Of a stretch of DNA of 64,000 nt, positions 17,263 through 24,923 are shown one piece after another. Every line of letters begins with the position of its first letter. Position 1 is the first letter of the stretch. The position numbers and the translations under genes are program-made. The notes under the pieces are model-generated. The model did no database searches. It was not told the origin of the DNA and saw only the letters and a list, made by a program, of their open reading frames with translations. The stretch comes from Bryobacteraceae bacterium (GTDB taxonomy: Bacteria; Acidobacteriota; Terriglobia; Bryobacterales; Bryobacteraceae): NCBI GenBank assembly GCA_947458745.1, contig CANGYQ010000002.1:372001-436000 (forward strand), in the 5' to 3' direction.

Positions 17263-18149
17263 GAGGGGCGGCGCTCTGAGGTGGAGTGTCCGTGAGTGGC
17301 GATCAAACCGACCAGCGCGGCCAGAACCTCTTCGCGGTCGTCGCCCGACAGGCCCAGCGCCAACTGCGCTTGGAGCAGGCCGTAGCGGGGACCCAGGTCG
17401 TAGCGATGGCCGGGGGCATTCCAAGCCAGATACCGCTCCCGGGCGCTGAGGCGGTGCAAGGCTTCCGAAACCGGCGCCGCTCCGCGCATGGTTTCCGCCA
17501 ACAGTTCCAGGACGGCCGGGGTCCAGACGTGCATGCCAAAGAAGGCCAGATAGTGACCGGCTCGCAAACCGCCCACGATCAGGCTTTGTTCGGCGGCAGT
17601 GGGGGTGGGCTTTTCAGCGACCGCATCGACGTGATAAAGCCCGATCTGATCGGCCACCGGACGGCCGCCGATGACGCCAAAGCGGGTGAGCTGGCTTTCG
17701 TGCGTGGGCTGGACGGCGGAGACGGAACACTGCCGTTGAGTCGCAATGGCCACCAATTGCCCCGCCAGACGCTGATCGCGACCAGGGACATAAACGTGAT
17801 CGCCCACCAGGTGCAGAAAAGGTTGGCCTGCGAGAAAATCCCGGGCGGTCCAAAGGGCACCGGCATAGCCTCGGGCTTCGCGCTGTTCGAACAGTTGAAC
17901 GCGAGCCGGGGCGGCGGCGACAGTCGCTTGAAACTCTTCGCTTTGACCTACCGGTATGACGATGCCGATGTCTTCGATGCCCGCGGCGGCCATCTCATTG
18001 ACCAGCATGGCCAGCACGGTCCGCGCGGTGCCGTCGGAATCGACCAGCGTTTGGAGCGGAATGCGGCGCTCACGATCGCCGGCGGCGGTAATCAGCCCTT
18101 TTTTGACAGTCATGGAATTGATTTGGTTGGCTTGCCTTTCAAAACTCAT
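17259..18149 (-). CDS. GalU-like nucleotidyltransferase with altered active-site loop
   Basis: A 296-residue protein with the overall pattern of UTP-glucose-1-phosphate uridylyltransferase: KKGLITAAG at the nucleotide-binding strand, MAAAGIEDIGIVI, LHLVGDHVYVPG, FGVIGGRP...VDAVAEKP and LYHVD. The usual G-x-G-T-R-x-x-P loop and following P-K are replaced by AAGDRERRIPLQ and VDSDG, so catalysis or specificity may differ. GGAGGGAG eight bases before ATG 18149 fixes the start. It is the first gene of a two-gene operon with the kinase-pyrophosphorylase fusion and may supply, sense or modify the same nucleotide sugar. Confidence 0.75.
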   Translation of the reverse strand: MSFERQANQINSMTVKKGLITAAGDRERRIPLQTLVDSDGTARTVLAMLVNEMAAAGIEDIGIVIPVGQSEEFQATVAAAPARVQLFEQREARGYAGALWTARDFLAGQPFLHLVGDHVYVPGRDQRLAGQLVAIATQRQCSVSAVQPTHESQLTRFGVIGGRPVADQIGLYHVDAVAEKPTPTAAEQSLIVGGLRAGHYLAFFGMHVWTPAVLELLAETMRGAAPVSEALHRLSARERYLAWNAPGHRYDLGPRYGLLQAQLALGLSGDDREEVLAALVGLIATHGHSTSERRPS

Positions 18150-18295
18150 CGGCAAAACTCCCTCCATTATCGGAGGTAAGGGGCTTTCAGCGCACTAACA
18201 ACTTACGTTGAGTGCTGCGGCGGCCGGCACTCCATCTGATATACCTTTGCACACAGCTTCATTCGTACTCCAGGAGCCACCTACACTGAGATCAG
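18150..18295. promoter_or_regulatory. Divergent promoter region with an imperfect hairpin
   Basis: About 146 bases between divergent genes. GCACTAAC (18192-18199) and GTTGAGTGC (18207-18215) are inverted repeats with one unpaired base, a possible operator or leader hairpin for the leftward sugar-nucleotide operon. No strong -35/-10 pair stands out. Confidence 0.3.
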
Positions 18296-19153
18296 ATGCT
18301 GAAAAATGGTGGAGTCTGGCTTCGGGCGGGGATTGCGGCAGCGGCGCTTTGTTGGGTCGCGGTGGCGGGTATCCGCTTTTCGCTGCGGCCGACGGTTTCT
18401 AGCTGGCGGCCGATCTATCGGGGAGTGGATTACTGTGCCGCCGAAATGCCGGCTCCATCGTCCGGCCGGGTGATGGCCATTCGGCTGCATCTGGATGAGC
18501 CTACGTTGCAGTTAATGATGCGCCCCGTGGACCCGGAACTACTCGCCCAGGGGCGGCAATATCGCTTATCCATGGCCGATTATGAGCGGTCGCGATCGGG
18601 TTTGGCGGTCTTCATGAATTCGGCGCTTTATCATCCCGGCGCCCGCTGGCGCAGCTTTCCGGGGATGCCGGTGAGCGCTGCGGAATCGGTGCTACGGGAT
18701 GGCCGGTTGACTCATTTGGACCCGCATTCGTACATGCTGTGGCTGGACCACGCCCGGCAGCCTCACCTGGAGACGTCGAAGCCGCCCCGGCCGGAGCTTT
18801 GGAAGGATGCCTGGTGGGGTGTAGGGCTGCAGGCAGTCCAGGTAGCCGCCGGACGAGTGCGACCGGAGGCTATGGCTCCTCATCACAAGGATCGCTGGAT
18901 CCCCCGCTCGTTCCTTGGTCTTGATGCGGAAGCACGAGTGCTCTATTTGATCGCTTTTGAGCGAACCAATGCGATGGTGATGGCCGCGACGGCCGCCAAT
19001 CTAGGGGTAAAGTTCGGTGGAATGATGGACAGCGGCTCGTCCACTTCTCTGCTTCTTGGCCCCCAGGCGGCGGGTTTGCCCCGCTTCACTGGCATTCGAG
19101 GCGCACGGCCGCTGGGGCCCTATTTGGGCGTCTGGGCGGAGACGCTCAATTGA
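18296..19153 (+). CDS. Phosphodiester glycosidase (NAGPA)-family protein, exported
   Basis: A 285-residue protein with one N-terminal signal anchor (IAAAALCWVAVAGI). The body matches the phosphodiester glycosidase family (PF09992 type): the YRGVDYCAAE entry strand, VFMNSALYHPG and the C-terminal signature GGMMDSGSSTSLLLG, equivalent to the family's D-G-G-G-S-S-T motif. Relatives hydrolyse sugar-phosphodiester bonds in exopolysaccharides or mannose-6-phosphate caps. It is transcribed away from the sugar-nucleotide operon. A role in surface glycan trimming is an inference. Confidence 0.7.
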   Translation: MLKNGGVWLRAGIAAAALCWVAVAGIRFSLRPTVSSWRPIYRGVDYCAAEMPAPSSGRVMAIRLHLDEPTLQLMMRPVDPELLAQGRQYRLSMADYERSRSGLAVFMNSALYHPGARWRSFPGMPVSAAESVLRDGRLTHLDPHSYMLWLDHARQPHLETSKPPRPELWKDAWWGVGLQAVQVAAGRVRPEAMAPHHKDRWIPRSFLGLDAEARVLYLIAFERTNAMVMAATAANLGVKFGGMMDSGSSTSLLLGPQAAGLPRFTGIRGARPLGPYLGVWAETLN

Positions 19154-19519
19154 GGTGATCACGCCAGGGTGCAATCGTGAACGAGCGCGGATTCAACCCG
19201 GTCGCCCATGGCACATCGTGCGATGAGGTGGCCCGGTCAGGCCACACTAGATTTCGAAATCCTTGACTCGGGCATTGGCCCAAGTCGAACTGGATAACTC
19301 AAATCATCACTGGCCGAGTTTTCGGGCGGCAGATCAGCACCGCCCCTTGTCTCCACTGCTGGAGAAAGTTCCGGAATATCTTGGCGCTGCGGAGTCGCGG
19401 CCACTTTCGGAAGCCGAGAAGATTCTGCTCGTCCAGGTCTACCAGCCGCTCGGCAATCCGCAGCTAAGACGGCGCCGCCCAGCAGGCTGCGGAAAAAGGA
19501 CGGAAAAGCACAGACCAGC
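19154..19519. other. Long intergenic region, no supported gene
   Basis: Weak overlapping open frames exist on both strands (plus strand from TTG 19263; minus strand 19551-19237) but neither has a ribosome site or recognisable family. GCAGGCTGCGGAAAAA at 19482-19497 resembles tips of some insertion-sequence or repeat remnants, but no second end or transposase is present. I looked for the conserved core of a cobalamin riboswitch upstream of the CobN-like operon and did not see one. Confidence 0.3.
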
Positions 19520-19548
19520 TTGCGCCACCGCAAACGATAGGATATTCT
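19520..19548 (+). promoter_or_regulatory. Possible promoter of the ExbB/CobN/TonB-receptor operon
   Basis: TTGCGC (19520-19525) and TATTCT (19543-19548) with a 17-base spacer are a partial match to a sigma-70 promoter, 36 bases before the first ATG. Between it and the gene, CCTATC occurs twice within about 20 bases, a possible operator. This is the only promoter-like site seen for the five-gene operon. Confidence 0.35.
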
Positions 19549-19584
19549 CAATAGCGACCTATCGATGTTGGCCTATCAATATCA

Positions 19585-20799
19585 ATGCTAACGCTGGAGT
19601 CCATCTCGGCGCTCGCTGCCCTGACGGTGCTGTTCGCTTTGCGCGATGGCCTTCTGTGGGCGAGCCACAGTGCGTCTAGCCTTCGTCTCCGGGCCGCGGC
19701 GGTTGGTGTTCCGGTTGGTCTGTTGTTGCTGGCAGGCGAACTGGCGGACCGGTTCGCGATGGACGAGTTCCTTCGGCTGCTCACGCTGACGCCGGTGTGG
19801 GGTGCGGTTGTAGCGTGCCATCTAGGTTTGGCCATCTGGCTGATTTGTCAGCGGCGGGCCGTTCTGCTTTCGCCACTCAGCCTCTGGACCGGGCCGATGT
19901 TCCTGGTGGCGGCGGTGGGGGCCTGCTTCAGCTTGCTGAAGTTGCCATTGTTCTCCCGTGGTCTCTGGGCCGGCGCGGCAGCGGCGATGGCCTATGGGGC
20001 GGTGGTGGCCGCGGGCCGGTTAGTTTGGCGGCCTCGTCTCCTGCGGCAGTGGGGCGCCCGGGAGTTGCTGATCGCGACTCATCTTTCCTGTGTGGTTCTG
20101 CTTCCGATCAATGCCCCGGAGGGAAACTCAATGAACTCGATTCACGATCTGCTCTACGTTCTGTCCAATGCCTTTCTGCTGCCAACACTGGTGGGCACGC
20201 TGGCCGCTTTTGCCTACGCCACGTGGGTGGTGGGACGCTTTATCGCCGAGACAGTGGACCAGCGGCACAACGCCGCAGCTTTGCGCCAGCTGATGAACCA
20301 GGAACCGGCGCGCCTGCGGTTTCTCGCCCTTGACCTGCGCGGCGACTGGAAGCATCTGCAGCAGGAGATCCACCGTCATCCGGACTTTCCGGCAATGGCC
20401 GACAAGGCCGTGGCGGATATCGAGCACCGGATGACGGCCCGTGTCGAACGGCTGGGCATCATGTCGAAGGTGGGCCCGATGCTGGGGCTCATCGGCACTT
20501 TGATTCCGCTGCAGCCCGCCTTGGCAGGTCTGGCGAAGGGCGACGTGCAGGCAATGGGGGCCAATCTCCAGATCGGCTTTACCACCACGGTGCTGGGCCT
20601 TTTGGCCGGTGGCACCTGCTATGCCGTCAGCGTGGTGATGCGGGGCTGGTACCAGCAGGACGTCACCGACATGCACTTCCTGCTGGCCTTATGGGCACCC
20701 ACCGATTCGGTACCGGATCCTGAGGAGACTCTCGTAGCTCCGCTGCTGAACTCCAACCATCATTCCCGTTTTGAAGAACCGAGGCTTGGATCCCGATGA
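19585..20799 (+). CDS. MotA/TolQ/ExbB-family proton-channel protein (HmuU-like)
   Basis: A 404-residue membrane protein. Roughly the first 180 residues form five or six extra hydrophobic helices. The C-terminal half is a MotA/TolQ/ExbB channel unit, with the diagnostic KVGPMLGLIGTLIPLQPAL at residues about 296-314 and the paired helix GFTTTVLGLLAGGTCYAVS about 30 residues later. This family uses proton flow to energise outer-membrane or motor partners. It is the first gene of an operon with a CobN-like protein, a TonB-dependent receptor and a DUF2149 protein, an arrangement recalling hmuRSTUV of Porphyromonas and Bacteroides. Its stop overlaps the next start by 4 bases. Powering the CobN-like partner or the receptor is an inference. 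Confidence 0.82.
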   Translation: MLTLESISALAALTVLFALRDGLLWASHSASSLRLRAAAVGVPVGLLLLAGELADRFAMDEFLRLLTLTPVWGAVVACHLGLAIWLICQRRAVLLSPLSLWTGPMFLVAAVGACFSLLKLPLFSRGLWAGAAAAMAYGAVVAAGRLVWRPRLLRQWGARELLIATHLSCVVLLPINAPEGNSMNSIHDLLYVLSNAFLLPTLVGTLAAFAYATWVVGRFIAETVDQRHNAAALRQLMNQEPARLRFLALDLRGDWKHLQQEIHRHPDFPAMADKAVADIEHRMTARVERLGIMSKVGPMLGLIGTLIPLQPALAGLAKGDVQAMGANLQIGFTTTVLGLLAGGTCYAVSVVMRGWYQQDVTDMHFLLALWAPTDSVPDPEETLVAPLLNSNHHSRFEEPRLGSR

Positions 20800-23700
20800 A
20801 GAAGAAGCTAGCCGTTGGTCTGTTCTCGCTCGCCATCGCGGCGGGTGCGTACTTTGCATTCCGGGCTCTGACCCGGCCGAAGATCCTCTTCCTCGGTTTC
20901 GCGGATCAGTTGGTGATTCTGGCGGAAAAGGCCTCCATCAAAAGCGGCATCAAGGTGGAGACGTGGACGCGGGAGAAAGTGGACGGAGCCACAAAGCCGC
21001 CCGATCTCACACCGTTCAAGGTAGTGATCGTGAGTGGTCTGCGGGCGGAACCGTACTCCAAGGAAGCCCAGCAAGCCTTTACCGATGCGGTCAATCGTGG
21101 CGTCAAGGTAATGGTTCTGCCGCCGCGCCAAGCCGAGATGATGCGGATCGGCAACGCCGATTACACCAACAAGGACAAGCCAGTCAGTGGTTACTTCTCC
21201 AATGGCGGGGTTGAGAACTGGGCCCGCCTGCTCAACTTCCTGACGGCCACCTATACCGGAGCAAAGGCCGCCGTGCAGCCGCCGGTGGAACTGCCGGAAA
21301 GCGGCTACTACCACCCTGACGCCGACGAAGTGATGACCTCGACGGCCGCCTATCGAGCCTGGTACGCCAAGTCCGGCCACGAGCAGCCGGGTGCCCCCTG
21401 GGTGGCCCTGGACTTCTCGCAAGGCTGGAAGACCGGCATTACCCAGGGCACCGATGGCCTGATCCGGGCCTTTGAGAAGCGCAAATTCAATGTCGCCCCG
21501 ATGTTCGGTGCCGTCCAGCTAGGACAACTGTTGGAGGAGATAAAGCCGGACTTGGTGGTGAACCGCTCGCACGGCCGCTTCTTTCAGGGCGAACGCGGGG
21601 TTGAGCTGCTGAAGGCGAAGATCGACGCCCCGGTGATCCGCGGCCTGACCTTGATGTTTGAGCAAAAGACAGTGGATGAGTACCAGAAAGATAAGGCCGG
21701 CGTAAGAGGACCGGGTCTGTCGATCGGCACCGTGGTCAGCGAGTTGGACGGGACCGTCGAACCGCTGCTGATCGAGGGCATGGTGAAAGACAGCGCAGGC
21801 CGCAAGGTGGAAGCCCCCATCGCCGAGCGCGTCGAGCGGCTGGTGGATCGTGCGGAGCGCTGGGTGGCTTTGCGGCGAACCCCGGCCGCCGAAAAGAAGG
21901 TGGCGGTTGTCTATTTCAACGGCATCGGCAAGGCCGACTTCACTGCCCAAGGCATGAATGTGCCCCGCAGCCTGGTGCGATTCCTAGAGGGCCTGAAGGG
22001 CACGGGCTACAAGGTGGAGGGTAACCCGCAGGATCCGGAGCAACTCCTGAAGTTGATGCAAACCCGCGGCCGCAATGTCAGTGAAGCGGAGGCGGGCGAG
22101 ATGGAGAAACTGGTCGCGCAATCCGGCGTCACGCTGCTCCCGGTGGAGGGCTATCTCGCATGGTTCGCCAAACTGCCCGCCGCGATGCAGAAGGCGGTGA
22201 CGGATGCCTATGGACCGGCGCCGGGCACCTTTATGACCGCCCGGCGCGATGGCAAGAACTTCTTTGTCCTACCCACGCTGACGTTCGGCAACGTGGTGCT
22301 GATTCCACAGCCCGCTCGCGGTGCGGTGATGGATTCAAAGCTGGCGCACTCCGACAAGGTTCCACCACCGCATCAGTATCTCGCCCTCTATTGGTGGCTT
22401 CAGGAGGGCCTGAAGGCCCACGCGCTGGTTCATTACGGAACGCATGGCACCTACGAGTTTCTGCCCGGCCGGCCGGTGGGACAGATGGACGACGACTGGT
22501 CCGACCGTGTGGTCGCGGCGCTGCCCAACATCTACGTCTACACCATGGACAATGTGGGCGAGGCACTGATCGCCAAGCGCCGTGGTTCCGCGGTGATGGT
22601 AAGCCATCAGACACCGCCGATCCAAGCGGCTCAGCTTTCGGAATCGGACAAAGAGATCGCTGACCTCTACCGCGAGACTCAGCGCTTCAAAGCTCAAGAC
22701 GCGGGCGTACTGAAGGAACAGATGCGCGGCCGCATCCGGGAGATTGCCGTTCGCCGCAAGCTGGACCAGGACCTCCGCATCGACTGGAAGAAGTCCGCGC
22801 CCACCGACGATCAGGTGGAGCAGTTGGATGCCTACCTGGATGAGCTCGACGAGGCGCGGATCCCCGTCGGCATGCATGTCCATGGTGTCGCCGACGAGCC
22901 ACAGGAACTCCGGTTGACCATGGCTGAGATCCTGGGCAAGGAGTTCCTGGCCAAGTCCGGTGGCGACCGGAAGCGCGCCGCGGAGCGGGTAGGACAGATG
23001 TTGGCCGCTTCCGGCGCGGCCAATGGTCCGGTGAAACTGGCGGGATTCGCACGGCCTTATGCACCTACGGCAGGCACCGGACAACGCGAGTACCCGCTCG
23101 ACACGCAGCCCGCCAAACCGGCACCGGTCGCCAGTGGCCACCCGGCCTGGATCCCCAAGATCGGGGCGCCGCCACCGGAAGTGCAGGCCCGGATGCAGCG
23201 CGCCAATAGCCCCGTGCCCATGGCCTTTGGCGATGGCCCCGGTGCTCCGCCCGCCGCCAGTGCGCCACCCGCACCGCTGGACGACACGGCGCGGGTGGCG
23301 CTATTGAAGGCCGCTTTTGCCGAAACATCGAACGAGATTCCACAGACTCTGCGGGCGCTGGAAGGCCGCTACATCCGGCCCGGTGGTGGTGGTGACCCGG
23401 TCCGCACTCCGGCGGCTCTGCCGACGGGGCGCAACCTGTACGGCGTCAACCCGGCGGAGATCCCCACCCAAGCGGCCTGGCAAGTGGGCGTTGAGTTGGG
23501 CACACAACTCCTGGAGGCGGAACGGAAGCGGCTCGGACGGTGGCCCCGCAAGGTTGGCTTCAATCTGTGGCCCACCGAACTGGTCCGTCAATATGGCGCG
23601 GACCTGGCCCAGGCCTTGTGGCTGATGGGAGTCAAACCGGTCTGGGATCAGCGCGGCATCGTCATCGATCTGGAAGTGATTCCCATGACCGAGCTGAAGC

Positions 23701-24923
23701 GGCCCCGCGTGGATGTCCTGCTGCAGGCTGCCGGGCAGTTCCGCGACTCGTTCCCGGACCGCATGGAACTGATCGACAAGGCTGTGCGCCTGGCCGTCCT
23801 CGCTAAAGATGGCGAGAACTATGTGGCGGAAGGCTCCGCCCAAATGGAGCAGGCCTTGAAGCAGTCCGGTCTGTCTGCCAAGCAAGCGCGGCAGTTGTCG
23901 AATGCCCGCATCTTCTCCAATGGTCCCGGCGGCTATGGAACGGGCCTCACGGGTGGCATCAGCCGCTCCGGCGAATACGGTGACACCAAGGAGCTCACGG
24001 CGGAGTACATGGACCGCGCCGGGGCCGTCTATACCCAGGGTGCGGAGTGGGGACAAAAGGTTCCCAAGCTCTACGAGACGGCGTTGAAAGGCACGGACGC
24101 GGTCTCGATCTCGCATTCGTCCAACACCATCTCTGCCCTCACGCTGGACCACTACTTTGAGTACTCCGGCGGCATGGTGATGGCCATCCGCGACACCACC
24201 GGACAGAACGCGGCCGCCTACCTGGCGGACACGCGCGATGTCAACAAGAGCCGCGTCAAGACCGTTGAGGACGCGCTGGCGGCCGACCTCCGCTCTTTGT
24301 ACTGGAACAAGAAGTGGATCGACGGCATGAAGAAGAACGACTTCTCCGGCGCCTCTGAAATCGCCACTCTGGCCTCAAATCTCTACGGCTGGCAAGTGAC
24401 CAAGCCCGACGCGGTCAAGGGTTACATGTGGGACGAAATCTACCAACTATACGTCGAGGACCGGGACAAGCTGGGCATGAAGGAGTGGTTCGACAAGAAG
24501 AACCCCTACGCCTTTCAGAACCTCACCGCCACCATGCTGGAGACGGCGCGCAAGGGCTACTGGAAGCCGGACGCCAAGGTTTTGGAGAAGCTCGCCACCG
24601 AGTACGCGCAGTCAGTGGCCTTGCACGGAACCTCGGGCGGCGAACGCACCACGGGCAATACCGCACTGCAGTCTTTCGTCAAGAAACAGCTGGATGCTCC
24701 GGGCAATGCACCGGGGATGTTGTTGTCGAAGAACTTTACCCAAGCGCTGGAGCGGTCGACGGTCAGCACCCAGTCAGGCGCGCTGGTGGTGGGCCAACGG
24801 CTGGTCCGTGAGATGGCCTCCGCCGAAACCCAAACCATCGTTCGCAATTCACTCATGGGCAGCTTGGCTGTCGCCACGCTGGCTGCCATCTTCTATTTCG
24901 GAATCCGCAGGAGAACAAGATGA
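20796..24923 (+). CDS. Membrane-anchored CobN-like chelatase (HmuS-type)
   Basis: A 1375-residue homologue of the large CobN/BchH chelatase subunit. Core motifs include HYGTHGTYEFLPGRPVGQ (about 546), KRRGSAVMVSHQTPPI, DHYFEYSGGM (about 1118) and KWIDGMKKNDFSGASEIA. Unlike cytoplasmic CobN it starts with a signal-anchor helix (KKLAVGLFSLAIAAGAYFAF) and ends with a membrane helix followed by RRRTR, so the body is probably on the periplasmic side. A Pro/Ala-rich linker occupies about residues 770-830. There is no CobS/CobT, BchI or BchD here, and the neighbours are transport genes, so cobalamin synthesis is unlikely. The closest known setting is HmuS of Bacteroidota, reported to remove iron from haem. 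Substrate here is unproven. The start overlaps the ExbB-like stop (ATGA). Confidence 0.85.
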   Translation: MKKKLAVGLFSLAIAAGAYFAFRALTRPKILFLGFADQLVILAEKASIKSGIKVETWTREKVDGATKPPDLTPFKVVIVSGLRAEPYSKEAQQAFTDAVNRGVKVMVLPPRQAEMMRIGNADYTNKDKPVSGYFSNGGVENWARLLNFLTATYTGAKAAVQPPVELPESGYYHPDADEVMTSTAAYRAWYAKSGHEQPGAPWVALDFSQGWKTGITQGTDGLIRAFEKRKFNVAPMFGAVQLGQLLEEIKPDLVVNRSHGRFFQGERGVELLKAKIDAPVIRGLTLMFEQKTVDEYQKDKAGVRGPGLSIGTVVSELDGTVEPLLIEGMVKDSAGRKVEAPIAERVERLVDRAERWVALRRTPAAEKKVAVVYFNGIGKADFTAQGMNVPRSLVRFLEGLKGTGYKVEGNPQDPEQLLKLMQTRGRNVSEAEAGEMEKLVAQSGVTLLPVEGYLAWFAKLPAAMQKAVTDAYGPAPGTFMTARRDGKNFFVLPTLTFGNVVLIPQPARGAVMDSKLAHSDKVPPPHQYLALYWWLQEGLKAHALVHYGTHGTYEFLPGRPVGQMDDDWSDRVVAALPNIYVYTMDNVGEALIAKRRGSAVMVSHQTPPIQAAQLSESDKEIADLYRETQRFKAQDAGVLKEQMRGRIREIAVRRKLDQDLRIDWKKSAPTDDQVEQLDAYLDELDEARIPVGMHVHGVADEPQELRLTMAEILGKEFLAKSGGDRKRAAERVGQMLAASGAANGPVKLAGFARPYAPTAGTGQREYPLDTQPAKPAPVASGHPAWIPKIGAPPPEVQARMQRANSPVPMAFGDGPGAPPAASAPPAPLDDTARVALLKAAFAETSNEIPQTLRALEGRYIRPGGGGDPVRTPAALPTGRNLYGVNPAEIPTQAAWQVGVELGTQLLEAERKRLGRWPRKVGFNLWPTELVRQYGADLAQALWLMGVKPVWDQRGIVIDLEVIPMTELKRPRVDVLLQAAGQFRDSFPDRMELIDKAVRLAVLAKDGENYVAEGSAQMEQALKQSGLSAKQARQLSNARIFSNGPGGYGTGLTGGISRSGEYGDTKELTAEYMDRAGAVYTQGAEWGQKVPKLYETALKGTDAVSISHSSNTISALTLDHYFEYSGGMVMAIRDTTGQNAAAYLADTRDVNKSRVKTVEDALAADLRSLYWNKKWIDGMKKNDFSGASEIATLASNLYGWQVTKPDAVKGYMWDEIYQLYVEDRDKLGMKEWFDKKNPYAFQNLTATMLETARKGYWKPDAKVLEKLATEYAQSVALHGTSGGERTTGNTALQSFVKKQLDAPGNAPGMLLSKNFTQALERSTVSTQSGALVVGQRLVREMASAETQTIVRNSLMGSLAVATLAAIFYFGIRRRTR

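Noticed and set aside
19154-19584. Cobalamin riboswitch upstream of the CobN-like operon
   Set aside because: The conserved B12-box core and its flanking helices could not be found by eye.
20796-24923. True aerobic cobaltochelatase CobN for B12 synthesis
   Set aside because: No CobS/CobT or other cob genes nearby, membrane anchors at both ends, and transport genes in the operon.
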